The translations under genes were made by a program, and so were the position numbers. A DNA stretch of 64,000 bases from Myxococcaceae bacterium JPH2. GTDB lineage: Bacteria > Myxococcota > Myxococcia > Myxococcales > Myxococcaceae. The notes beneath the pieces are model-generated. The model was not told where the DNA came from. It made no database searches and saw nothing but the letters and a program-made list of their open reading frames with translations. The stretch is from contig JAEMGR010000006.1 of assembly GCA_016458225.1 (NCBI GenBank), forward strand, positions 1-64,000. Direction: 5' to 3'. This document shows, one piece after another, positions 48,460 to 57,893 of this stretch; positions within the stretch are counted from its first letter, which is position 1, and every line of letters begins with the position of its first letter.

Positions 48460-48897
48460 CTACATCCGCCAGTGGGTGGCGCCACCGCTCGGCACGGAGG
48501 TCGGCTCCGCGGCGGGGGCGGGCTTCGCGTACACCTCGCGGAAGCGGGCGCGGAGCATCTCGATGGTCTTCTTGACGCCCTCGTCCAGCGCGGGCGCGGA
48601 CAGCCGGGCCAGCTCCAACGGCACGGGCGGCGCCACCGGGCGCGCGTCCGAGACCTGCCGACTGCACTGCTCGAGGAAGCACTGGTGCATCGTGGTGAGC
48701 AGCCACCCGCGCACCGCACTGGGGTCCCGGTCCTCCAGAGTCTCGAAGACGTGCAGGGCCTGCTCCAGCGTCTCGCTCACCAGGTCTTCCGGATCGAACT
48801 TGCTGCCCGCGCACAACCGCGCGGCCAGGCGCTCCAGGTCCGGTCGGTACTCACGGACGAAACCACCAAAGGCATTCAAACGGCCGTTCAACTTCAT
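48460..48897 (-). CDS. Sigma-70 region-2-only protein (truncated ECF-like)
   Basis: 145 residues. The N-terminal 85 residues match ECF region 2 (FDPEDLVSETLEQALHVFE, RGWLLTTMHQCFLEQC). After that comes a Pro/Ala-containing stretch and one helix (DEGVKKTIEMLRARFREVY), with no region 4 helix-turn-helix in this frame, and I see none in the other frames downstream. It lies 168 bases upstream of the intact ECF gene on the same strand and shares its motifs, so it may be a decayed duplicate or a functional core-binding competitor. Gene start is the ATG at 48897. Confidence 0.8.
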   Translation of the reverse strand: MKLNGRLNAFGGFVREYRPDLERLAARLCAGSKFDPEDLVSETLEQALHVFETLEDRDPSAVRGWLLTTMHQCFLEQCSRQVSDARPVAPPVPLELARLSAPALDEGVKKTIEMLRARFREVYAKPAPAAEPTSVPSGGATHWRM

Positions 48898-49173
48898 CCA
48901 AGTCCCCCCAGCCCCTTCTTGATGCCGTGCATATTGCGCTCCAGCCCTGACGCACCTGCTGGGGTCGCGTCCGATACAACGCTCAGCATGATGAATCTTG
49001 GATCAAAACACATGGTGCGAAGAGTCAAATAACCCGCGCGCTCAGAGGGAAACCTGGGTGGGTCTGAACCCGCCATGGGGTGAAGTCCTCCCACCCTGTG
49101 AGACGGCGAATCAGGTGGGTGAAACATTTTCGCGAATCCACCTCCGGCGTTGCGCTGACAGGCTGCGAAACCC

Positions 49174-50376
49174 TCACTCCGAGAGTCTGGTGACGAGCGC
49201 GGGCCAGTCCGTGGCCAGGGGCAGGCGGCCCTCCGCGTGCTCGGGGCGTCCTCCGCCACGGCCTCCGGCGGCCTCGGCGGCGCGCTTGAGGAAGGCCCCG
49301 CAGGCGAAGGTGGACTGGGGGCCTCGGGCCACGAGGACGGGCATCCCCTCGGGTGTGCGCCCCGCCAGGAGCACCACGGCCTTGGGGTGGGTGACGAGGC
49401 GGGCGGCCACGGCGCGCAGCTCCTCCGGGCCCGCGGCATCCAGCACGGCGACCACGCGGGCATCCTCGGAGCGCGCCATCTGCTCCGCCAGCTCGCGGGC
49501 GATGTGCTCGGCGGCGCGTGCGCGGGCGGCGCCCAGGGCCTCTCGGGCCGTGGTGAGGTCGCGCTGGAGCTTGTCCACGACGGTGGGCACCTCGCCGGGG
49601 CCGCAGGTGAAGGCGCGGCCCAGGCTCCGCAGGGCGCCGGCCTCCTCCCACAGCTCGCGGCGCGCGCGAGGCCCCGCGGAGAAGAGGACGCGGCCCTTGC
49701 CCTTGTAGCGCTCCACGCCCAGCACGCGCACCAGCCCCACCTGCGCCGAGCCCGTGCAATGGGTCCCGCCGCAAGGGGACACGTCGAAGTCGCCAATCTG
49801 GATGACGCGAATGGAGGCGCTCACCTTGGGGGCCCGGCGCAGCGGCAGCGCGGCGAGTTCCTCCGGGGTGGGGAAGAAGGCGCGGATCCGCACGTCGTCG
49901 TCGATGACCGCGTTGACGAGCGCCTCGGCCTCGGCCACGCGCCGCTCATCGAGCGCGTCCTGGTCCGTGTCGAGGGTGCACAGGGTCTCGCCCAGTCGCG
50001 AGGACACGGTGGCCGCGCCCGCCACGTCCATGAGCGCGCGCGACAGCATGTGCTGGCCGGTGTGCAGCGCCATGTGCACGCGGCGCCGGGCGCGGTCCAC
50101 GTCGCCGCTCAACTCGGTGCCCACGGCGGGCAGGGCCGCGCTGGCCTCCAGGGTCAGCAGGTGGTGCACCACGCCCGCGTCGTCCACCTGGACGTCGCGC
50201 ACGGGCAGGCCGCCGAGCACGCCGTGGTCCGCCATCTGGCCGCCCGCCTCCGGATAGAAGGCGGTCTGGTCGAGCACGACGGAGGGCGCGCCCTGGAATT
50301 GGGCGTGGGCGAGCACGCGGGCGCGGAAGTGGAGGAGGAACGGATCAGAGAAGTAGAGGCGCTCGGTGGGGAGCAT
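49174..50376 (-). CDS. AlaX-type alanyl-tRNA editing protein (long form with DHHA1-like end)
   Basis: A 400-residue protein. It matches the editing half of alanyl-tRNA synthetase: TAFYPEAGGQMADHG, zinc-binding HTGQHMLS (HxxxH) and CGGTHC, with the linking region GDFDVSPCGG. It should hydrolyse Ser or Gly wrongly attached to tRNA-Ala. The C-terminal 170 residues contain a coiled helical stretch and a DHHA1-like domain ending near GGRGGGRPEHAEG, as in longer AlaX forms. ATG at 50376; the first codons form LYFSDPFLLHF, the usual start of the family. Free-standing, transcribed away from the DsbA-like gene. Confidence 0.92.
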   Translation of the reverse strand: MLPTERLYFSDPFLLHFRARVLAHAQFQGAPSVVLDQTAFYPEAGGQMADHGVLGGLPVRDVQVDDAGVVHHLLTLEASAALPAVGTELSGDVDRARRRVHMALHTGQHMLSRALMDVAGAATVSSRLGETLCTLDTDQDALDERRVAEAEALVNAVIDDDVRIRAFFPTPEELAALPLRRAPKVSASIRVIQIGDFDVSPCGGTHCTGSAQVGLVRVLGVERYKGKGRVLFSAGPRARRELWEEAGALRSLGRAFTCGPGEVPTVVDKLQRDLTTAREALGAARARAAEHIARELAEQMARSEDARVVAVLDAAGPEELRAVAARLVTHPKAVVLLAGRTPEGMPVLVARGPQSTFACGAFLKRAAEAAGGRGGGRPEHAEGRLPLATDWPALVTRLSE

Positions 50377-50521
50377 GGTGGTGGGGATAACACGCGGGCG
50401 ATGAAACCGGCGGCGCGCTCGTGTCACTCCTTGGCGCGCGGCCAAGGTGGCCCCGCGCTGCCGGCCCCCTTGCTGGGGGGCGGGTGGCCTTGCTCACACC
50501 CCACATCTCCAGGTGATGTCC

Positions 50522-51175
50522 ATGAACCGTCGGCTCATGCTGTCGTTGTCTGCTGTCCTGCTGTTCCCCCTGTCCTCGCTCGCCAGCTCCGAGGCGGACG
50601 CGCCCGCTCACGCGTGTGACAAGGCTCGGAGCGAGGAGGCCGACGCGCGCCCCGCGCCCCGCGCCGCCACGCCTCGCTCCGACGCTCCGTCGGTGGGGCC
50701 CGTCTCCGCGCGCGTGACGGTGGAGGTGTGGTCCGACTTCGAGTGCCCGTACTGCGCTCGCGGCGCGACGACCCTGAGCGCCCTGCGCGCGAAGTACGGA
50801 GACCGGGTGCGCTTCGTCTTCCGGAACCTGCCGCTGCCGGGACACGCGCACGCCAAGCTGGCCGCCGCCGCCGCGATGGCCGCGAACGAGCAGGGGAAGT
50901 TCTGGGAGTTCCACGACGGCCTCTTCGCCCAGCAGGACGCGCTGGACCGCGCGGGGCTGGAGTCTTTGGCCCGCAAGCTGGGGCTGGACGTGGCGCGCTT
51001 CCGCACCGCGCTCGACAAGCGCTCGTGGGACTCCTACGTGGAGGCGGACGCGGTGGAGGCCCGTTCGCGCGGCGTCCTCGGCACGCCCACCTTCTTCGTC
51101 AACGGCCAGCCCGTGACGGGCGCGCAGCCCATCGAGAACTTCGCGCAGCTCATCGACGCGGAGCTCTCACGCTGA
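50522..51175 (+). CDS. DsbA-like thioredoxin-fold protein
   Basis: A 217-residue secreted protein with a signal peptide and a low-complexity Ala/Arg/Asp spacer to about residue 60. The DsbA/DSBA-like fold follows, with the redox motif CPYC in VEVWSDFECPYCARG near residue 76 and the cis-Pro loop in GVLGTPTFFVNG. It resembles the Gram-negative and actinobacterial single-domain Na+/H+ antiporter-associated type (thioredoxin 4 family). It would oxidise or isomerise disulfides in the periplasm. ATG at 50522 is preceded by AGGTG; another ATG at 50516 is 2 codons upstream. Confidence 0.92.
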   Translation: MNRRLMLSLSAVLLFPLSSLASSEADAPAHACDKARSEEADARPAPRAATPRSDAPSVGPVSARVTVEVWSDFECPYCARGATTLSALRAKYGDRVRFVFRNLPLPGHAHAKLAAAAAMAANEQGKFWEFHDGLFAQQDALDRAGLESLARKLGLDVARFRTALDKRSWDSYVEADAVEARSRGVLGTPTFFVNGQPVTGAQPIENFAQLIDAELSR

Positions 51176-51188
51176 ACCCCGCCTGGCC

Positions 51189-52424
51189 TCAGCGGGGCTC
51201 CCACTCCAGGTAGAGCTGCTTGGGGCCCCGGTGCAGGAAGTTGGGCAGGTAGACGATGGGCTTGTCCGCCTGGAGGCGCGGGTTGTCCATCCGCGCCAGC
51301 AGCACTTCCATGGCCACGCGCACCTCCAGGCGGGCGAGTTGCGCGCCCAGGCAGTAGTGGATGCCCGCGCCAAAGCCCAGGTGTCGGCCGGTGTCCGGTC
51401 GGCGAATCTGGAACCGGTCCGGCGCCTGGAAGGTGCCCGCGTCCCGGTTGGCCGAGCCGAACAACACCAGCACGCGCGCGCCCTCGGGCAATTCGGCGTC
51501 GCCCAGCGACACCGCGCGCCGCGTGGTGCGCATCATCCCTTGGAGTGGTGTGTCCAGGCGCACCGCCTCCTCCACCGCGCGCGGCAGCAGGGTGGGCTCG
51601 TCGCGCAGCGCCTTCCAGCGCTCGGGCTCGCGCAGCAGCATCACCTGCATGTTGCCCAGCAGGTTGGTGGTCGTCTCGTGCCCGCCGAAGTGCAGGCCCA
51701 TCACCAGGTTGATGAGCTCCGCGTCCTCCAGGGGTGGGCCCTCCTCGGGACGCGTGGCGACGAGCGCGCTCGTCAGGTCGTCGCGAGGGGACTGGCGGCG
51801 CTCGTGGATGAGGGCGGCCATGTAGTGCTGGAAGGCGACGAGGCTGCGCGCGCACTCCACCTGCCGCGCCACCGGCAGGTTGCCGCCGGACAACAGCGAC
51901 ATGTCCTCGGTCCACACGCGGAAGCGCTCCAGGTCCGCGTCCGGCATGCCGAGCAGCAGGCCGATGACCCGCGCCGGCAGCGGGAAGTTGAAGCGCGACA
52001 CCACCTCCGCGCGCCCCAAGGGGACGAAGTCGTCCGCCATGCGCGTGGCCAGCTCGCGGATCCGCGGCTCGAGTGCGCCCACCCGCTGCGGCGCCAGGGC
52101 GCGCGACACGATGGCGCGCATGCGCGTGTGGTACGGCGCGTCCGCGTCCACCAGCGAGGGCAGGCGGGGATATCCCTGGGCCAGCACCTCCAGGACTTCG
52201 GGCGGCGGCGGCACGGGGCTGGCGAACGCGTTGGCGGACAGGAAGTCCCCCGGATTGCCCAGCACCGCGCGCACGTCCTCGTGACGCGAGACGACCCACA
52301 GGTTCAGCGCCTCGCTGAAGTGGATGGGGGCCTCGTGCCGCAGGCGCTCGTAGAGGGGATAGGGGTCCTCGAGGTGCGGGGGCTGGAAGCGCTGCTGGAA
52401 GTCGGGGGCGGAAGGAATGGACAT
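51189..52424 (-). CDS. Cytochrome P450
   Basis: A 411-residue soluble bacterial P450. It has the I-helix oxygen-binding motif GGHETT, the K-helix ExxR in EEAVRLDTP, and the haem-binding loop FGAGIHYCLGAQLAR with the Cys thiolate ligand. Class I type, so it needs a ferredoxin and reductase from elsewhere. It converges on the DsbA-like gene with a 13-base gap. It ends its 5' side next to the histidine kinase gene (5 bases), suggesting co-transcription with it. Substrate not predictable from sequence; there is no reason to link it to the NRPS cluster 29 kb away. Confidence 0.95.
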   Translation of the reverse strand: MSIPSAPDFQQRFQPPHLEDPYPLYERLRHEAPIHFSEALNLWVVSRHEDVRAVLGNPGDFLSANAFASPVPPPPEVLEVLAQGYPRLPSLVDADAPYHTRMRAIVSRALAPQRVGALEPRIRELATRMADDFVPLGRAEVVSRFNFPLPARVIGLLLGMPDADLERFRVWTEDMSLLSGGNLPVARQVECARSLVAFQHYMAALIHERRQSPRDDLTSALVATRPEEGPPLEDAELINLVMGLHFGGHETTTNLLGNMQVMLLREPERWKALRDEPTLLPRAVEEAVRLDTPLQGMMRTTRRAVSLGDAELPEGARVLVLFGSANRDAGTFQAPDRFQIRRPDTGRHLGFGAGIHYCLGAQLARLEVRVAMEVLLARMDNPRLQADKPIVYLPNFLHRGPKQLYLEWEPR

Positions 52425-52429
52425 GGTGC

Positions 52430-53767
52430 TCAGGCGCCGTGGGACTCGGGCGCCGCGCTGGCGGCCAGCCCCATCAGGTAGGGCGGATGCAAGGGGAGGC
52501 GGATGGTGAAGGTGCTGCCTTGACGGGGCTGGGACTCCACGTCGATGCGGCCGTGATGGGTGGTGATGATGCCGTGCACGACGGACAGGCCCATGCCGGT
52601 GCCCTCGCCCACGGGCTTGGTGGTGAAGAAGGGCTCGAACATGCGCGCGCGCACGTCGGCCGTCATGCCCATGCCCGTGTCGCTCACCTGCAGCACCGCG
52701 TGGTCCTGCACCCGCTGGGTGGACACGACGATGCGCCCGCCTTCCGGCATGGCCTGCGAGGCGTTCATCAGCAGGTTGACCACCACCTGGGCAATCTGGC
52801 CCGGACGCCCGAGCAGCACGGGCACCTCGCCCAGCTGCGGCACCACTTCGCAGCGCGGGTGGAGCTGGCTTCGGGTGATGCGCAGCGCGACGGCCACCTC
52901 GTCGTTGAGGTCGTACTCCGTCAGCGCCTCCGGGTCTCCCCGCGCGAAGCGACGCAGGTCCGCCACGATGGCCGTCACGCGGCGGATGCCATCCAGCGTG
53001 GCCGGCAGCACGTCCTCCACGTACTCGTTGAGCAGGGGCGACAGGTTCGGGGTCGCCTTCAGCTCCACGAGCAGCGAGTTGACGTTGCTCTTCACGTAGC
53101 TCATCGGGTTGTTGATTTCGTGCGCCACGCCCGCGGCGAGCAGCCCCAGGCTGGAGAGCCGCTCCTGCTCGTGCGCGCGACGGTGTGCCTCATCCAGCGC
53201 CGCGTGCGCCCGCGCCAGGGCTTGATGCTGACGGTCCAGCCCGCGCATCGCCTGGTGCGTGAGGAAGACGCGCGCCTCGGAGATGAGGCCCACCAGCAGG
53301 GACAGCAGCAGGAAGCACGCGGGGAGCATCGGGTCGCAGCCATCCAGCAGGGCCACGCCCGCCACCAGCACCAGCAGGAGCCCCAGCCGGCGGCGCGCGG
53401 TCGGGTCCACGTAGCCGTCCACCCACAGGCTGTTGAGGGGCAGGTACAGCCACGCGGGGACGGCCCAATCGCTCACCGTGCCATAGAGCAGGGTGGCCAG
53501 CAGGTTGAGCCCCACGCGCAGGGCCTCGGCCACGCGCGTATGGCGACTGAAGAAGGCCCGCGCCAGCACGAGGTTGATGGCGGTCACCGCGACGAATACC
53601 GCCGTGACCAAGGCCATGCGGCCCCACTTCCCCCACAGCGTCCACAGGAGCAGGGCGTGCAGGGCCGTCACCGCCGCGAGTGTGATGCGGCGGACGAGTT
53701 GGTTCACGCGTCGGGCGGCCTCCTCGGGCGGGAGGTCCATCTCCCGCTCCCAGGGGGAGGGACTCAT
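52430..53767 (-). CDS. Membrane sensor histidine kinase
   Basis: A 445-residue kinase with about six hydrophobic segments in the first 180 residues and a short coiled linker. The HisKA domain has phospho-His in AAGVAHEINNPMSYV and the HATPase domain shows LMNASQAMPEGG (N box), VSDTGMGM (G1) and EPFFTTKPVGEGTGMGLSV (F and G2). There is no separate periplasmic sensor domain, so it probably senses something in or near the membrane. The ATG overlaps the response regulator stop as ATGA, giving a strongly coupled pair. Cytosolic autophosphorylation then transfer to the regulator is expected. Confidence 0.94.
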   Translation of the reverse strand: MSPSPWEREMDLPPEEAARRVNQLVRRITLAAVTALHALLLWTLWGKWGRMALVTAVFVAVTAINLVLARAFFSRHTRVAEALRVGLNLLATLLYGTVSDWAVPAWLYLPLNSLWVDGYVDPTARRRLGLLLVLVAGVALLDGCDPMLPACFLLLSLLVGLISEARVFLTHQAMRGLDRQHQALARAHAALDEAHRRAHEQERLSSLGLLAAGVAHEINNPMSYVKSNVNSLLVELKATPNLSPLLNEYVEDVLPATLDGIRRVTAIVADLRRFARGDPEALTEYDLNDEVAVALRITRSQLHPRCEVVPQLGEVPVLLGRPGQIAQVVVNLLMNASQAMPEGGRIVVSTQRVQDHAVLQVSDTGMGMTADVRARMFEPFFTTKPVGEGTGMGLSVVHGIITTHHGRIDVESQPRQGSTFTIRLPLHPPYLMGLAASAAPESHGA

Positions 53768-54459
53768 GCCTTGCCCACGGTGGTCCGAGCCGCCGCAGGC
53801 CCAAGCTCCGCCCGCACGGGCAGCTCCAGCTTCAGCCGCTGCGGCCCGCCCACCTCCGCCACGAAGGACACCTTGCCCCCGTAGCGCTCCAACAACCCGC
53901 CCACCACCTTGAGGCTGTCGTCGGCCAACAGCCCCGCGAAGCGCTCGATGAGCTTCATCGCCTGGTCCGTCGCGAACGCGGGCTCCGTCAACTGCACCTT
54001 CACCACCAGCGCCGAGTCCGCCGGGCACACCTCCGCGGTGCGCCCCGCACGTTCACCCAGGAACGGCTGGTAGAGCTGCGCCATCACCTCGCGGTGCCGC
54101 AAGAGCCCCAGCAGGTAGGCCACCAGCTCCGCGTCGTCCCACGGTTTGCTGATGAAGCGACAAATCTCGCCGTCATTCACCGACGCGACGACGGACTTGA
54201 AGTCCGCGTAGCCGGAGATGATGAGCCGCAACGCCAGCGGGTGGCTGCGTTTGATTTGCTGAAGCAACTCGCTGCCCGTCATCCCGGGCATCCGGAAGTC
54301 CGACAGGACAATGTCCGGTGTGAACTGCTGGAGCCGCTCCAGGGCCTCCTCGCCGTTGTACGCCACCTCGACCGTGAAGCCTTCGCGGCGCAGCAGGCGG
54401 CGCAGGGCGTGCGCCACTTGGGGCTCGTCGTCCACTACCAAGACTTTAGACTCTTCCAT
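53764..54459 (-). CDS. Response regulator with unusual C-terminal domain
   Basis: 231 residues. Residues 1-125 are a receiver domain: VLVVDDEPQ (acidic pocket), phospho-Asp in IVLSDFRMPGMTG, RLIISGYADF and FISKPWDDAEL (conserved Lys), closest to receivers of the RpfG/HD-GYP and hybrid-kinase type. The C-terminal 100 residues have no HD-GYP, DNA-binding or other motif I recognise; they are Leu- and Val-rich with VEVGG-like strands. ATG at 54459 opens directly at MEESKVLVVDDE. Encoded immediately before its kinase, with ATGA overlap. The output mode is unknown; it may act by binding a partner. Confidence 0.92.
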   Translation of the reverse strand: MEESKVLVVDDEPQVAHALRRLLRREGFTVEVAYNGEEALERLQQFTPDIVLSDFRMPGMTGSELLQQIKRSHPLALRLIISGYADFKSVVASVNDGEICRFISKPWDDAELVAYLLGLLRHREVMAQLYQPFLGERAGRTAEVCPADSALVVKVQLTEPAFATDQAMKLIERFAGLLADDSLKVVGGLLERYGGKVSFVAEVGGPQRLKLELPVRAELGPAAARTTVGKA

Positions 54460-54545
54460 GAATGTCCAGGAGTTCAGGTCGCGACAAACTACCGCACTGC
54501 CGCTCGGATTTCGCCTATGTCGGTGGCATCCAAAACTCGAGCGAG

Positions 54546-56045
54546 ATGGAACAACCCTGGTCGTGGGCGACCCGGCCCCCACACACCTGGCGCCGGGCGC
54601 TGGCGGTGCTTGCGCTGCTGTGCGCCGCCTGCGGCCACGAGACAGGCACGGGCCTGGAGCGCGTGCGTCGGGCGGGGGTGCTCCGTTGGGGTGGGGACGC
54701 GCAAGGTGGCGAGCCCTACGTCATGGAGGATCCCGAGCAGGTGGGAGGCGTGCGCGGCTTCGAGGTGGAGCTGGCGGACGCGCTGGCGCGTGAGCTGGGC
54801 GTGCGCGCCGCGTTCGTGCAGAACGATTGGTCCAACCTGATTCCATCCCTGGAGCGCAGCTCGTTCGACGTGGCGCTCAACGGCTTGGAAGTCACCCCGG
54901 CGCGAGCGGGCCGCATCCTCTTCACGCGGCCCTACTACGTCTTCCAGCAACGGTTGATGGCCCGGCTGGGTGATGCGCGCATCACGGACCTGGCCTCGCT
55001 GCGAGGCAAGCGGGTGGGCACGTTGGCCAACTCGCAAGCGTGGGACCTGCTCTTGCGCGTCGGGGCGCAGGCCCTGCCCTACGAGGGCGTGCAGGAGCCG
55101 TACATCGACCTGGAGGAAGGGCGGCTGGACGCGGTGCTCCTGGACGACATCATCGCGGAGCGCTACGGCCAGACGCGCCCGCGCCTGCGCGTGGTGGGAG
55201 ATGTGGGGGAGGGGCACTACGCCATCGCCGTGCGCCCCGGTGAGGAAGACCTGCGCGCGGCGTTGGACGCGGCGCTGACGCGGCTGGCCCGCTCGGGCGA
55301 ACTGCGCGCCATCTTCCAGCGCTGGCACGTCGACGATGACGCCGAGCAGCGCATGGTGGACTGGACGGAGGCGGACACCAAGGCGCTCCTGGCGGACACG
55401 TCCACCGCGCACCTGGGCTGGGGACAGGCGGTGCTCTTCCTCCAGGCCGCGGGGGTGACGCTGCTGGTGTCCGTGCTGGCCATGGCGCTCGCCATCCCCA
55501 TGGGGGTGCTCCTGGCGCTGGCGAGGCTGTACGGGAACGGGGTGGTGTCGCGGGCCTCCACGCTCTACGTGGAGCTGCTGCGCGGCACGCCGGTGCTGTT
55601 GCAACTGTATGTCTTGTACTACGGGCTGGCGGGAGTGCTGCGATTGGACGCGCTGAGCGCGTCGGTGTTGGGGTTGGGGCTCAACTACGCGGCCTACGAG
55701 GCGGAGGTGTACCGGGCGGGGGTGCAGGCGGTGCCGCGCGGACAGCTGGAAGCGGCGCTCTCGCTGGGCATGTCCCTCCGGCTGGCCTTGCGGCGCGTGG
55801 TGATGCCACAGGCGTTCCGGGTGGCGCTGCCGGGCGTGACCAATGACTTCATCGCGTTGCTGAAAGACAGCTCGCTCGTGTCGGTCATCTCGGTCGTCGA
55901 GCTGACGAAGCGGATGACCATCACCGCGGTGGATGTGCGCAGTTGGTTGGTGCCCGGCGCGCTGTGTGCCGCGCTCTACCTGGCGATGAGCTATCCCCTG
56001 GCGCGGCTGGCGAGGCGGCTGGAGGCGCGACTGGAGCGTGGATGA
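54546..56045 (+). CDS. Amino-acid ABC transporter, binding protein fused to permease
   Basis: 499 residues. N terminus: lipobox LLCAACG, then a periplasmic amino-acid binding domain (SBP_bac_3) with GGVRGFEVELADALA, NDWSNLIPSLERSSFDVALNG and LRGKRVGTLANS. From about residue 300 comes a permease of the His/Glu/Gln/Arg/opine type with four to five membrane segments and the EAA loop (EAALSLGMSLRLALRRVVMPQAFRVALPG). Binding-protein/permease fusions are known in this family. The ATPase follows with ATGA overlap. Probable polar or basic amino acid uptake; substrate not fixed by sequence. Confidence 0.93.
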   Translation: MEQPWSWATRPPHTWRRALAVLALLCAACGHETGTGLERVRRAGVLRWGGDAQGGEPYVMEDPEQVGGVRGFEVELADALARELGVRAAFVQNDWSNLIPSLERSSFDVALNGLEVTPARAGRILFTRPYYVFQQRLMARLGDARITDLASLRGKRVGTLANSQAWDLLLRVGAQALPYEGVQEPYIDLEEGRLDAVLLDDIIAERYGQTRPRLRVVGDVGEGHYAIAVRPGEEDLRAALDAALTRLARSGELRAIFQRWHVDDDAEQRMVDWTEADTKALLADTSTAHLGWGQAVLFLQAAGVTLLVSVLAMALAIPMGVLLALARLYGNGVVSRASTLYVELLRGTPVLLQLYVLYYGLAGVLRLDALSASVLGLGLNYAAYEAEVYRAGVQAVPRGQLEAALSLGMSLRLALRRVVMPQAFRVALPGVTNDFIALLKDSSLVSVISVVELTKRMTITAVDVRSWLVPGALCAALYLAMSYPLARLARRLEARLERG

Positions 56046-56791
56046 TTGACGTCAAGGAGCTGCGCAAGCGCTACGACGGACAGGCCGTGCTGGACGGCGT
56101 GAGCGCGACGTTCGCTCGCGGCGAGGTGGTCGCGTTGGTGGGGCCCTCGGGTGGCGGCAAGAGCACGTTCCTGCGATGCCTCAACGGATTGGAGTCCTTC
56201 GACGCGGGCTCGGTGCGCGTGGGGCTGGACACGTTGGGGCCGGGGTGTGGGCGGTCTCAGGGGGCGGTGCTGGGGCGCATCCGCCAGCGCGTGGGATTCG
56301 TCTTTCAGCAGTGGCACTTGTTCGCGCACCGCACCGCGCTGGGCAACGTCATCGAGGCGCCGATGTTCGTGCGGGGCCTCGGTGCTCGCGAGGCCACCGA
56401 GCGCGGGAGGGCGCTGCTGGCGCGCGTGGGGCTGTCGCATCGCGAGAGCGCCTATCCGGCGGCGCTGTCGGGAGGAGAGCAGCAGCGGGTGGCCATCGCG
56501 CGGGCGCTGGCGATGGACCCGGAGGTGTTGCTGCTGGACGAGCCCACCAGCGCGTTGGACCCGGAGCGAGTGGGCGAGCTGGTGGACCTGCTCGCGGGCC
56601 TGCGCGCGGAGGGCCTGACGATGGTGGCGGTGACGCACGAGATGCGCTTCGCGCGGGAGCTGGCCTCGCGGGTGCTGGTGCTGCACGGAGGACGGGTCAT
56701 CGAAGAAGGCGCGCCTGGTGAGGTCCTCACGCGACCGAACCACGCTCGCACGCGCGCCTTCCTCGGGTTGGACCGCTCAGCGCGCGGCTGA
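56042..56791 (+). CDS. Amino-acid ABC transporter ATPase (GlnQ-like)
   Basis: A 249-residue ATPase: Walker A GPSGGGKST, Q-loop in GFVFQQWHLFAH, signature LSGGEQQRV, Walker B VLLLDEPTSALD and the H-loop VTHEM. It powers the fused binding-protein/permease encoded just upstream, overlapping by ATGA. Normal length for the polar amino acid uptake family. Confidence 0.95.
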   Translation: MIDVKELRKRYDGQAVLDGVSATFARGEVVALVGPSGGGKSTFLRCLNGLESFDAGSVRVGLDTLGPGCGRSQGAVLGRIRQRVGFVFQQWHLFAHRTALGNVIEAPMFVRGLGAREATERGRALLARVGLSHRESAYPAALSGGEQQRVAIARALAMDPEVLLLDEPTSALDPERVGELVDLLAGLRAEGLTMVAVTHEMRFARELASRVLVLHGGRVIEEGAPGEVLTRPNHARTRAFLGLDRSARG

Positions 56792-57077
56792 TCCGCAGGG
56801 CGTGGCGGGAGTCGCGACGTCCCAGGTCGGACCTGTTCGCCGCGCGGTCGTGTCCGGATACGTCGTGGGACATCGCGTGGATGACTTCGTGACCGCCGTG
56901 GCTCGAACGAATCGTCCGGCGCGCGTCTGATGCGCGAGCCGGGTGTACACGGGCTGAAAGTGGAGGGCGGGCGGGCTTCCCCTTGCTGCCTCTGCCTGGG
57001 AGCCTGCGAAGGGCCGGGCGCGGGCAGACGTCGCGCCGCCGCCGTGTTCGCCATCGCGCTCACCTGAGGAAGATTGC

Positions 57078-57857
57078 ATGCGTCGCGAGGTACAGCTCAC
57101 GGAAGTCGGACAGGGAGAGGGGCCTCGCGTGCTCCTCCTGGCGGGGCTCGGTGCACGGGGTTCGGGCTTTCGAGCGCTCGCGGAGCGGCTGGCGGAGTGC
57201 TCGCGGCCGGTGCTTGTGGAGTACCCCGAAGGCGTGCACGCGTCACAGGGCGCTCGCTCGCTCGCGGTGCGGGTGCTGCGTGCGGCGGGGCCGGTGGACG
57301 CGGTGGTGGCCAGCTCCTACGGGGGCATGGTGGCGGCGCACCTGGCCGCCGGCGGAGCGACGCGTGGGGTCGCGTTCCTCGGCTCGTTCGCACGCACCGA
57401 GCATCTGGGCCTTCGCGGCCGGCTCATCCGCATGATGGGGCCCATCGCCGTGCTGGGGCGGCCCGGGTGGGGCGCCGCGTCGCTGGCCGCATGGAAGCCC
57501 GTGCCGCGAGCGCAGGTCGCGGAGGTCGTGCCCACGACGTGGGAGGAGCGAGTCACCACGCTGTATCGCGCGTTCGCCATCCGCTCCGAGCCCCCGCCTC
57601 CGGAGCTGCGTCGGCTGCCCGTGGCCTGCATCTGCATCCAGGGAGACCGAGACGTGCTGGTGCCGCCGGCCACGCTGGGTCGCCTGGCCGAGTCACTGCC
57701 ACCGGGAACGCCCCGACATCTGCTGCGTGGCGCGGGCCACGTGCCCTACTTCAGCCACCCGGACGCGTGCGCGCGGCTTCTGCGTCCGTGGTTGGCTTCG
57801 CTAGCCGTGGAGTCAAGCCCCGAGTGGTCTCGGTCGATGGCCGCGACGAAGGGGTGA
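57078..57857 (+). CDS. Alpha/beta hydrolase
   Basis: A 259-residue cytoplasmic protein with the alpha/beta hydrolase pattern: VLLLAGLGARG (oxyanion strand), nucleophile elbow ASSYGGMV, acid in QGDRDVLVPP and His in GAGHVPYF. No signal peptide. Similar to the BioH/esterase-like group but substrate unknown. The 286-base gap upstream shows no other gene. Start is the ATG at 57078. Confidence 0.88.
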   Translation: MRREVQLTEVGQGEGPRVLLLAGLGARGSGFRALAERLAECSRPVLVEYPEGVHASQGARSLAVRVLRAAGPVDAVVASSYGGMVAAHLAAGGATRGVAFLGSFARTEHLGLRGRLIRMMGPIAVLGRPGWGAASLAAWKPVPRAQVAEVVPTTWEERVTTLYRAFAIRSEPPPPELRRLPVACICIQGDRDVLVPPATLGRLAESLPPGTPRHLLRGAGHVPYFSHPDACARLLRPWLASLAVESSPEWSRSMAATKG

Positions 57858-57893
57858 CGTCACCACGTGGGGCCGAGTAGGTTGCGGGCGCCG

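Noticed and set aside
51189-52424. P450 as a tailoring enzyme of the NRPS cluster
   Set aside because: It is about 29 kb away, with many unrelated genes between, and adjoins a histidine kinase gene.
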